This document shows positions 45,201 to 57,200 of a stretch of 64,000 nucleotides of DNA, in pieces. The position numbers and the translations under genes were made by a program. The stretch comes from Chlorocebus sabaeus (taxonomy: Eukaryota > Chordata > Mammalia > Primates > Cercopithecidae). Positions within the stretch are counted from its first letter, which is position 1. Each line of letters opens with the position of its first letter. The stretch is taken from positions 48,087,431-48,151,430 of the forward strand of contig NC_132909.1 of assembly GCF_047675955.1 (NCBI RefSeq). Reading direction: 5' to 3'. Below the pieces are notes generated by a model. The model did no database searches and was not told the DNA's origin. It worked only from the letters and a program-made list of their open reading frames with translations.

Positions 45201-48200
45201 CAGCCACTCGGGAGGGTGAGGCACAAGAATCACTTGAACCCAGGAGGCGGAGGTTGCAGTGAGCCAAGATTGCACCACTGCACTCCAGCCTGGGCAACGG
45301 AGCAAGACTAGGTCTTAAAAAATAAATAAATAAATAAATAAATGAAACTCATCACCGTCCTCCACCATGTCCTCGATCTCAGGAAGTGCTGTCCCTGTCT
45401 TTGATCAGAAATCTCACCCCTCTCTGACACTCTACAGATCCCAGCAACTAATCAGAATAAATAGTGATGACATCTCTACATGGCAGTACTCACCCCTAAG
45501 CCCCTCTCCCACCCATCCCCGCTACAGCCAACGCCTACATCGAGCCTTTTCTTTTTGGATCCACTGAAATGTCCCCCTCAGAGTGCCCCATCCTGAGGTC
45601 TCCTCCCCTGCACAAAGAGCCCCTTCTCTCCTTTTCTCCGATAGGACCCTTTCCCTTTCTTCACAGCCCTTTCCCATCTGTAACCAGCTATGTATTGTAG
45701 CCATGGGTGTTTATTTTCTGTCATCCTCACTGGATTGGAAGCTTTGTAAGAATAAGCCTGGGTGCTTTTACCACCCTGTTCCCGATACCCTACTTGGCAC
45801 AAAAATGCTCCATGTCATTGGTAAATGAATATATGAACCATCAAATTAACTCAACCTCAATACAAATGTTTTATATGCATTATTACTATAAATTTTTTGA
45901 GACAGGGTCTTGCTCTCTCACCCAGGCTGGACTAGCTCACAGCAGCCTTGAATTCCTGGGCTCAAGTGATTATCCCTCCTCAGCCTCCTGAGTAGCAAGA
46001 CCACAGGTGCACACAACCATGACTGGCTAATTTTCTTATTTTGTAGAGATGGGGTCTTGCTATGTTGCCCAGGCTGGTCTCGAACTCCTGGCCTCAAGAA
46101 GTCCTCCCTCCCACCTCAGCCTCCCAAAGTGCTGGGATTACAGGCATGAGCAACCACGCCTGGCCTCTATGTGTTTTAAATCATTCCTCACTTCCCTACT
46201 GTGCAGAAAGGAGTTAACCCACCAAGCCTGGATGGACTCCTTAGTGAGATGTGTTTACAAGGTTAGTCCTTGGGCTAACCAAGGGCTAACCAAGTCTGAG
46301 AACTTGGATTTCAGGAAGGTTCCCACCCCCCTAACTGATAAAAGAAACTCACTCCACTTAAACCACTTGTACAAACAATGCGGTTTATGTTGAACACCTG
46401 CTTTCCTTCTGAAAGTCTGGAATTTAGGGACTGTTTCCTCCAAAACTCACGCTGAAATGTTAGTCCCCAGTGTCGGAGGCGGGATTTGGGGGCAGATCCC
46501 TCAAGAATTGATTAATGCTCTCCAACGGAGAGAATGAGTACTCTTCTATTACTTCCCAAGGGAGCTGGTTGTTAAAAAGAGCCTGGCACCTTTCCCCCTT
46601 CCCTTCCCTCCCCACCACCCCGCTTGCTTCCTCCCTCACCATGTGATCTCGACACACTGGCTCCCCTTCCCCTTCTGCCGTCAGTGGAAGCAGCCTGAGG
46701 CCCTCTCCAGGAGCAGATGTTGGTGCCATGCTTCTGGTACAGCCTGCAGAACCGTGAGTCAAATACACTTCTTGTTTTTTCAAACAGGGTCTCACTGTCA
46801 CCCAGGCTGGGGTTCAGTGGTGCAATCTCAGCTCACTGCAACCTCTGCCTCCCAGGCTCAAGTGATTCTCCCACCCCAGCCTCCCAAGTAGCTGGGATTA
46901 TAGGCACACGCCACCATGCCTGGCTAATTTTTGTACTTTTAGTAGAGACATGGTTTCACCACGTTGGCCGGGCTCCTGACCTCAAGTGATCGGCCCACCT
47001 TGGCCTCCCAAAATGCTGGGATTCCAAGCGTGAGCCAAACTAAGACAGGTACATTCTGAGCTGTACCTCAAGTCAGCCTACTTGGCCAGTGAAAACGGTG
47101 TGCGCTCAGTTCTAATAAGCTTTGCTAGTAGACAACATCGCATGTGGTGCTGGCACAACTTGGCGATAAAGGAATTAAGCCTGTCCTGTGCGACTGTGCC
47201 CGGAGAGGACTCTGGAAGCCTGGCTCTGGTTTCCTCTGGGCTTCACCCAGGAACCTGTTCCTTTTGCTTCTCTTTTTTTTTTTTTTTTTTGAGACAGAGT
47301 CTTACTGCAACCTCCTCCTCTTGGGTTCAAGCGATTCTCCTGCCTCACCACCACGCTTGGCTAATTTTTGTATTTTTAGTAGAGATGGGGTTTTGCCATG
47401 TTGGCCAGGCCAGTCTCCAACTCCTGGCCTCAAGCGATCCGCCCGCCTTGGCCTCCCAAAGTGCTGGGATTAGGCGTGAGCCACCGTGCCCAGCACCCCC
47501 TTTGTTGATTCTGCTTAATATCCACTTGTGGTAATAAATCATAGCCATGAGTACGACATCTCCTGTGAGTCCTCCTAGTGGATCATCGAGCCTGGGGTGG
47601 TCTTGGGGGAACCCAGCACACCTCCTCCACACTCAACCCCAAGTCTAGACCAGCACTACTCTACTCCTAACAGCCTCCACCTACCACTGCTTTCCTCGCT
47701 GAGCCCACACTCCTCACAGGTGCTGGGGGGTGGGGTTCTGTTAAAATCACAGGTGCAAGGCCGGTGGCTCACACCTGTAATGCCAGCACTTTGGGAGGCC
47801 GAGGCAGGCAGATCACGAGGTCAGGAGATCGAGACCATCCTGGCTAACATGGTGAAACCCCATCTCTACTAAAAATACAAAAAATTAGCCAGGCGTGGTG
47901 GCAGGTGTCTGTAGTCCCAGCTACTCGGGAGGCTGAGGCAGGAGAATGGCATGAACCCCAGAGGCAGACCTTGCAGTGAGCCGAGACTGCGCCACTGCAC
48001 TCCTGTCTGGGCGACAGAGTGAGACTCCATCTCAAAAAAAAAAAAAAAAATCACAGGTGCATTGCACCACTCACCTAAACACATCACTGGCTCCCAGTGG
48101 GCTTAGAACATGGGCCAAGGTTCTTGTCCTATACTTCCAAGCCCTAAACAATCTGGAACCTGCTTCTTCTTCAATCAGCTCACACCACTCTCTCTCCACT

Positions 48201-51200
48201 TCTCCCTCCTCCCTTCACAGCATCTTCCATGGGCCCTGGATGCAACCGGTTCTGTGCTCCATGGGGAATTTTATCAATGTTGTTCCTAAGCCTGATATCC
48301 TCTCTCCGAACCTCCCAACAGCCCAACACCTGACCAAGCTAAATGTTACAGTATTTATCATGGTCTAGGTCAGGGTTTGTCCCCCAGGATACATTTGGTG
48401 TCGAGCTGTCATTCCAAAATACCATGTACTAGGTGACTTAACAGAAATTTGCTGCTAACAGTTCTGGATGCTGGAAGTTTGAGATCAAGATGCCAGCATG
48501 GGTGGTTTCTGGTGAGGGCTCTCTTCCTGGCTTGCAGACAGCTGCCTTCTGGCTGTGTCCTCACATGGGCGAGAGAGAGCTCTGGTGTCTCTTCCTCTTT
48601 CTGTAAGGGCATGAGTTCTGTTGGTTCAGGGCTTCACCCTTATGACCTTAGTTAACCTTTATCACCTCCTTAGAGGCCCCATCTCCCATGGCACCTTCGG
48701 GGGAGACACTGGGGCTTCAACACGAATTTTGGGGAGGGGAAGCACAATTCAGTCTGTCGCATCTAGAGACACTTTAGCTTTTCATGACTAGGGGGTATGT
48801 GGATGTTACGAGCTGAAGTGTATGACCCCAAAAATTCATATCTTGTGTCTTAACCCCTGGTATCTTATCTCACCCCTGGTAACCATATTTGAACATAGAG
48901 TCTTTAGAGGTAATTAAATTAAAATGATGTCAGTAGGGCGGGCCCTAGTCCAATATGACTGGTGTACTTAAAAGACGTGTTAGTCCGCTTTGCACTGCTA
49001 TAAAGAACTACCTGAGACTGGGGAATTTATAAAGAAAAGAGGTGTAATTTGGCTCCTGGTTCCACAGGTTGTATACGAAGCATGGCTGGGCAGGACTCAG
49101 GAAACTGACAATCATGGCGGAAGGCAAAGGGGAAGCAGGCACGTGCTACATGGCTGGAGCAGGAGGAAGAGAGTGAAGCGGGAGGTGCTACACATTTCTA
49201 AACAACCAGATCTCGTGAGAACTCACTTACCATCAAGAGAACAGCAAGGGGAAGTCCACCCCCATGATCCAGTCACCTCCCACCAAGCCCTTCCTCCAAC
49301 ATTGGAGATTACAATTTGACATGAGATTTAGGCGGGGACACAAATGCAAACCCCATCACAAGAAGACGACATTTGGACACAGGCATGTACAGAGGGAAGA
49401 TGATGTGAAGACACAGAGACAAGATGGCCATCTACACACCAAGGAGAGGCTTCCAAAGGAACCAGCCCTGCCAACACCTTGATCTCGAGCTTCTGGCCTC
49501 CAGAGCAGTGAGACAACATATTTCTGCTGTTTAATCCACCCAGCTGTTGGAACTTTGATACGGCAGCCCTGACAAACTCATAGAGGAAAAGCACTCCTAG
49601 CGTCTAGTGAGTTGAGGCCAGGGATGCTGCTCAACATCCTACAATGCACAGGACGGCCCACAACGGAGAGTGAACAGGCCCCAGTATCAGCAGTGTTGCA
49701 GTTGAGAAACCCTGGCCTAAGCTTAAATATCCATCCTTTCCCAGAACTCTCTCCTGTGCCCTGAGATGAAGTCCTTGTACAACACGCTTCCATTGGACTC
49801 TGTTATTCATTTCAAACTCTGACCACCCAGCGGACTGTGAGCTCCACGGAAGAGGGGTCAGTGTTTTCTTTGTGACTGTTTCCTGGTCCCCATCTCACCA
49901 CCGGATGATGACAATGGTGGTGTTACCCGCTTCAAGAAGTAACAAAATAGGCCGGGCACGGTGGCTCACACCTCTGGTCCCAGCACTTTGGGAGGCCGAG
50001 GTGGGCAGATCACTTGAGGTCAAGAGTTTGAGACCAGCCTGGCCAACATGGCAAAACCCTGTCTTTACTAAAAATACAAAAATTAGCCAGGCATGGTAGC
50101 GCACACCTGTCATCCCAGCTACTCGGGAGGCTGAGGCAGGAGAATCGCCTGAACCTGGGAGGCAGAGGCTGCAGTGAGCTGAGATCGCGCCACTGTACTC
50201 CAGCCTGGGTGATAGAGTGAGATGCTATCTCAATTAAAAAAAAAAAAAAAAAAAGAAGTAACAAAATAGAGCCTAGCCCAGAAGGCTTACCAAAAATATA
50301 CTGAAGAGCAACACATGACCTAGATCTAAGAATTGTTCCCTGTCAAGAAGATAACAGAGATTCCAGACATAAGAGTGGATGGCACTTTTAAGAAACAAAG
50401 TTTATTATTCTTACTAGAAGGCAAACTGGAAGAAAACAAACACCTTACCATTAAAGCTAAAATGTTATTTGTCTTCTAGAATTAATTTCTTCCCCACTTC
50501 TCAGGAGAAGTGGCTTTGAACCTCTTTTTTTTAGAGACAGGGACTCATTCTGTCACCCAGGCTGCAAAGTACAGTAAAGCAACTGTAGTTCACATCAGCC
50601 TTGACCTCCTGGGCTCAAGCGATCCTCCTGCCTCAGTCTCTCAAGTAGCTAGGACTTAGGCACCACCTGTGGCTAATTTTTTTTTTTTTTTTTAGAAATA
50701 GGGGTCTCACTATGTTACCCAGGCTGGTCTCGAACTCCTGGCCTCAAGCAATCCTCCTGCCTACGCCTTGCAAAGCACTGGGATTAAAGGCATGAGCCAC
50801 TGCAACCAGCCTGAACCTCATTTTTTAAAACCCAGTTAAAACACAGGCCATTTCTAGTAAATTCAATCATAATTTTCAAAAATCGACATTATCAGGTAGT
50901 CAAGAATTTCATGTTGCCCAAAGAGAGGTCTGGCCTTTTCCTGCAGTTGAGTGAACCTCTCTTTCTTAACAGAAAAATCTGTCACTGGAAGTGCCCTCCT
51001 GCTTAAATACACAAATAACGAGAGAGGCTTTCTGCATCCTCTCCCTATGGTGCCACGGCAGTGCCTGCAGTCAGAGGACCTGTAGGCAGGATGCGATACA
51101 AGTTCCTGGACAGAACACAAGGATAGCAGGACCCTCTGGCCACGTGTTCCATGCGGCACTCACTCACCAGAATCCCCGGCCACCCACGGGTCGGGGTGGC

Positions 51201-54200
51201 CCAGCGTAGGCACTGGTATCAACACCCTCTGAATCTGCACAGCGGCCTTCAGTCCCTGCACAGAGTGACAGGGGTCACAGATTAGAGTCAAGAGGCTGAG
51301 GGGGTCCACTCACACCTGCTCACCCCAGATGAATGTGCATGTTTGATCCTGCTTTGGGGAACATGTTAATAAAAGAAGAGATAAACCCATTTACCTTGTC
51401 AGGATTTACCCAATCCTTAAATACAAAGCTAATCACTGTGATCCAAAATGGCCTGGAGAGAGGGTGCCCAGGCAGGGGCTGGGGAAGGTGGCACCCTCCG
51501 AGGAGGCTCTAGAAGTCAGGGAAAAGCTGGGAAAACAGTGGGGAGTGGATGGCCAGGAGGTTGAGGGGTAGAGGGGAGATGGAGCTTGGAGGTGGACCTG
51601 AGTGAGAGAGGAGCAGGCAGTCAGTGAGTTTTTCTGGGAGGAAGACCCCTCCTTGGAGTAGGATGTGAACTCTTCTCTGCTGGCAGCTGCTTGCTCAGGA
51701 AACACGTCTGACCTGACTCGCACTTCTAAGGGATCGCTCTGGCTTCTGTGTCCAGGGTGGGGCCCAGGCGCCTGTCAGGAGCCAACCTAGAGTCCAGGAG
51801 AGCTAACAGTGGCTCTGGGCAGGGGGGCAGCAGGGGCAGGAGGGGCAGCTGGAGGTGGGTTACATTTTGGAGATAACGCTAGCAGGACTTGGTGGTGGAT
51901 GGGGGGTGAGGGGTACCTGCAGCAGGTCCCTTGGGCGAGGGAACAGGGCAGGGACAAGTGGGAGGAGGCCTTTTCTCCTCGTGCAGGGCTCAGGATGTGC
52001 CTTACAGCAGTAGTCACCAACCTTTTTGGCACCAGGGACCAGTTTCATGGAAGACAATTTTTCCACAAACCAGGGTGGGGGTATGGTTTTGGCATGAAAC
52101 TGTTCCACCTCAATTATCAGGCATTAGTTAGATTCTCATAAGGAGCCTGCAGCCTAGATCCCTCACATGCGCCGTTCACAATAGGATCCGCGCTTCCCCG
52201 AGAATCCAGTGCTGCTGCTGATCCGACAGGAGGCGGAGATCAGGCATGGATGCTTGCCCACCGCTCACCTCCTGCTCTGCAGCCTGGTTCCTAATAGGCT
52301 AGGGGCTAGCACTGGTCCACGGCCTGGGGGTTAGTGACCCTTGCCTTACAGCGTCTCTCCCTCCCATTCTCTCTCTGCCTTGGTAAGGACACACAGGGCC
52401 CTGAGCCAAGAGGTCCTCACTTCCCTGAGCCTGCTCAGGTCATAGGAGCTGCCAGTTCCTGTCAGTTTCAAGGTCGTGGAAGCAGTGGGACTAGGGTGGA
52501 AGGACAGGAAGAAAAAAGGCTGGACCAGGAAAGGCAGGGCCCACAGTCCAACAACCAGACCCTCCCCTAGGACCCACCCTGGAGCCCGCCATCACCCTGG
52601 GGACAAGTATATTCAACACAGAAACAGACTGCACCACCCCAAGCCCACAGCCTGGGCCTCCTACAGGCCCCAGACGCCCTCCTTTCCCTCCCCTACCCCA
52701 ATTTACAGACACCCCACACCCTAGGCCTTCCTGACTGCACCTGGTGCCATCACAGTGAACCTCTCCCAGGCTTACCGTGCATCCCGGAGACCAAGGCGAC
52801 TCCTGGAGAGCTGGCCGGTCCTCTTGAGTCAATGGTGTCTCCTTCACTCCTATGGAGGGCACCAGCTGCATCCTCAGGAACAGCCCTGGCCCCTGGGAAA
52901 AGACAGGAGGGTGCTGAGCAGGACAGAGGTAGCACTGCAGCTGTTCTTGGCCCAAGAGACCTTTGGTTTGGGGCTTAGGGCTGCCAGATGTCAAGGCAAA
53001 TGGGGCCGGGTGCGGTGGCTCATGCCAATAATCCCAGCACTTTGGGAGGCTGAGGTGGAAGAATTGCTTGAGGCCAGGAGTTCAAGACCAGCCTGGCCAA
53101 CATGGCGAAGCCCCATTGATATGGTTTGGCTCTGTCCCCACCAAAATCTCATCTTGAATTCCCACCTATTGTGAGAGGGACCCAGTGGGAGGTAATTGAA
53201 TCATGGGGGCAGGTCTTTCCCATGATTGTTCTCGTGATAATAACTAAGTCTCATGAGATCTGATGGTTATTATAAGGGGAGTTTTCCTGTGCAAGGTCTC
53301 TTTAGTTCCTGTCATCCATGTAAGACGTGACTTGCTCCTCCTTGCATTCTGCCATGATTGTGAGCCACGTGGAACTGTAAGTCTAACAAAATCTCTCTCT
53401 TTTGTAAATTGCCCAGTCTCGTTGGGTATGTCTTTATCAGTAGCATGAAAACAGACTGATACACCCATCTCTACTAAAAATACAAAAATTAGCCAAGTGT
53501 GGTGGTGCACGCCTATAGTCCCAGCTGCTCGGGAGGCTGAAGCATGAGAATCACTTGAACCTGGGAGGCAGAAGTTGCAGTGAACTGAGATTGCATTACT
53601 GCACTCCAGCCTGGGCAACAGAGCGAGACTGTGTCTTTAAAGGAAAAAAAAAGGCAAGGTACACGGGTCTGGCATCTGGTAGCCTCAGACTTAGTAACTA
53701 CTCCCAACCTACTGCAGGCACCAGCCGCCACCGAGGGTCTCCAGGATTTAACACACTGCAGATGCAGAGACAGACCTAAGGTTAGGACAGAGCCCCTGGA
53801 GAGGCTATGAGACGTTTCACTACAGAACACTGGGGTGTGGCACAGAGGGGTGGCCGTGTGAAAAGGCAGCAGGAGGGTGGCCACCTGCAAGCCAAGGAGA
53901 GAGGCCTCGGGAGAACCTAGCCCTGCTGCCACCTTGATCTTGGGCTTCTGGCCTCCAGAAGGGTAAGAAAATAAATTTCTGCTGTTTAAGTCACCCAAAA
54001 AACAAAAAAGAAAGGTCAGGAGATATCAGTTCTGAATAGGAATGCTGTCCTTGTCCACAGGGCATCCATCATTCATAGGGTCAAACTGCCTGCCAACTTT
54101 GTCTCCAACTTCCCTGTGACCCACAGTCCACACACCATACCAGTTCTTATCTCACGGGCTCCTTATCTCAGTCAATACTTCCCCTGCCCTAAAACAGCCA

Positions 54201-57200
54201 GGGACAGCACCTACCCGCCAAGGTCCACTAAAATTATTCAAACTGACCAATCCTGGGCGGTTTACCCTGCCCGCCTCACTTTCCCTGTGGAAACCCCAAG
54301 AAACGCTCTGGCCTAGGCTATCCCCTTGCTCCTTTCTGCCCCCAGGCTGACCTTGGTGTTTCCCTGTGTGGACCTGTGTGGCATGGTGTACCCTGTCCTC
54401 CCAGGAAATACAAGTAATCAAAATTTTCCAATGACATTGGCCTTTCTGAGTCATAAATTAAAATCGCACAGGTACGTTTTGAGACAAATGTTTGCATCAG
54501 AATCATTTAGACACAGGTCATACTACTTAAAAGAAACTGTTTTTAGGTGTTCTGCCAATTTGTCGAACAAATATGTACCGGGCTGGTATGGTTTGGCTAT
54601 CTCCCCACCCCAATCTCATCTTGAATTGTAGTTCCCATCATCCCCATATGTCTTTCCCATGATTGTGGGAGGGACCTGGTGGGAGATAATTGAATCATGG
54701 GGGCAGTTACCCCCACGCTGCTGTTCTCATGATAGTGAGTTCTCACAAGATCTGATGGTTTTATAAGGGGCTTTTCCCCTTTTGTCTGTACTTCTCCTTC
54801 CTGCCCACCATGTGAAGGACGTGTTTGCTTCCCCTGCTACCACGTTGTACGTTTCCTGAGGGCTCCCCAGCCATGCTGAACTGTGAGTCAATTAAACCTC
54901 CACCCTTTATAGATGACCCAGTCTTAGATATGTCTTTATTAGCAGGGTGAGAATGGACTGAGACACGGGCACTGCTGGTGCAGGCCTGGGGACCCAGCAG
55001 ACGACGAGAGCAGCAACACTGCAGCCTCAAAGAGCTGGGTGTCTGCAGAAGAGGCAGCTGTGGGGTGGCCCTGGGACAGAACAAGGGCTGTTCCTCAGCC
55101 TCCCTTGGGGCTTTTTATTTTTCTTTGAGACAGAATACTGCTCCGTCACCCAGGCTGGAGAGCAGTGGTGCAAACACATGGCCCACTGCAGCCTTGAATT
55201 CCTGGGTTCAAGCAATTTTCTCGCCTCAGCCTCCCAAGTAGCTGAACTACAGGTGCACACCACCACACCTGGCTATGGCTAATTTTTGTATGTTTTGCAG
55301 AGACGGGTTCTTGCTATGTTGCCCAGGCTGGTTTCAAACTCCTGAGCTCTAGTGGTCCTCCCACCTTGGCCTCCTGAGTTGCTGGGATTCTGGGGTAAGC
55401 CCCCATGCCTGGCTTCCTCGGGGCTCTTCTAAGAGCAGTTTCCCACCCTCCTCTTCACTGGTCCGTCCGCTGGACCAGCTGACAAAAGAGAGGGAGGCCA
55501 TGGGGACTCACTCTGTCCCTGGCCATTAGCACTTTTTCCCATGTGACAGGGAGGTCTCAGAGCCACCGTGCAGGGTCTCAATGATTGTGACAGGCGCAAT
55601 GATGCCTGGCATGGCCTGGAAGGGCTACCTGAAGGGTCAGCACCATCACCCCAGTGGCAGGTTTTATGATCGTCAGGCAGCAGAACCTGGCAGCTGAGAC
55701 TGTGGTCTCTGGGGTTAGGTCTGGGTTCAACTCCTAGCTCCAAACCCACCTCTACTACTCACGGGCTGGATGTCTTCAGTGATGAACTCAGCTTCTCTAA
55801 ATATGTGTCCATAGGTGGACCTCTTCTGCCCACTCAGAATAGTCTGTGACTGCCTGTTTCCTGGAGCTCTGATGTAACAAGAGCCCCATGCCTGCCACTC
55901 TCAGCACCCATCACAGAGGGGCTTGCTGGGCTGGGTGTGGAGTTCTGTGGAGGGCGCTGGAGCCCTGTACTGAAAGGAGAGAGCCCACAGAAATGAAGAG
56001 GGCACCGGGCCCTCGTGGCTCATTCTCTCTCCCTCTCTCCTTTCTTCACATGGGGTCCACCTGCTGAGCAAGAGAGATATGGGGGTGGAGGATGGGACCT
56101 GGGGACGCCTTCTGCAACACCTTATCCATTCATCCCTTCATTCAACAAGCACTGGGGGCTACACGACACACAGAATGCCCTGCAATTGCCAGCCTGCACA
56201 ACACAGCGAGACTTCTCTCCAAAACAATTTTTTAAAATTAGCCAGACATGGTGGTGCACGCCTGTAGTCCCAGCTACTCGGGAGGAGACTGAGGCAGGAA
56301 GAGCGCTTGAGCTAAGAAGTTCGAAGCTACAGGGAGCTACAATCATGCCGGTGCACTCCTGCCTAGGTGAGAGAACAAGACTCCATGTCTATGTAAAAAG
56401 GTAAGAAAGGAAAAAGGATGTTCTGTAATGAGGCTTATCACAACCACCACATCGGATGAGGAACCTGCAATCCAGCAGCCCTGATAAGACATTCTCAGAA
56501 CTCAAGGTCTCAAAACCCAAGCACCTGTTCCCAAGGAGCTACTGGAGGGTGTTCTCCACCAAAACAAGAGTGTAAACCAAGAATGAGCAGGGCCTGGGGA
56601 GTGAGGAGGGCTGTCGGCTGCCCAGGGGTCTGTTGCAGCCAGGCAGGTTGTGAGTTTTGGCTGATCTGCAGCCCACCCCAGGCTGCACAGGTTGAGGCTT
56701 CTCGGAGTTCCAGAAGCTTCCGTGGCAAAGAAGTGGAGTGTGGGTCTCTAAAACGTAGGCCACTGCACCCTATCCACTGGGTGGGGCATCTCTGATGCTG
56801 ACACCCATCCATGACACAGGGGAAGGGGCACTGACTGAGGGATCCCGGGGTTCTCACTGACCCTGGGACTAACAGGCCCCACCTGGGGAGTGAAGCTGAG
56901 CTCTGTGCCTCTTTCTATCCAAACCCTAACCCTAACTTTCACCAACACTCAGGAATGGGAACCCAAACTTTGGAAGGTCCTATCGTTTGAGGGGGAAGGA
57001 ATTTAGGGCCAAAGAGGGGATGGTGGGGACTCAGTGTATATTTTCTCCTGTACTGTTAATGTACAAGCTCGTATGGAAGACTTTTCCACACTGAAAAGGG
57101 CTTCCTTCCAGTGTGGAGTCTAGACAGGTCTCCTAAGAAGAGAAGGATGCCCAGCAACTTCCCCACATTCTTTCCAATCAAAGCGGCCTCTCTCTGGCCA

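Noticed and set aside
52491..52994. 167-residue minus-strand open frame
   Set aside because: Its middle is the real ZNF333 exon at 52776-52892 with AG/GT borders; the rest is intron read through.
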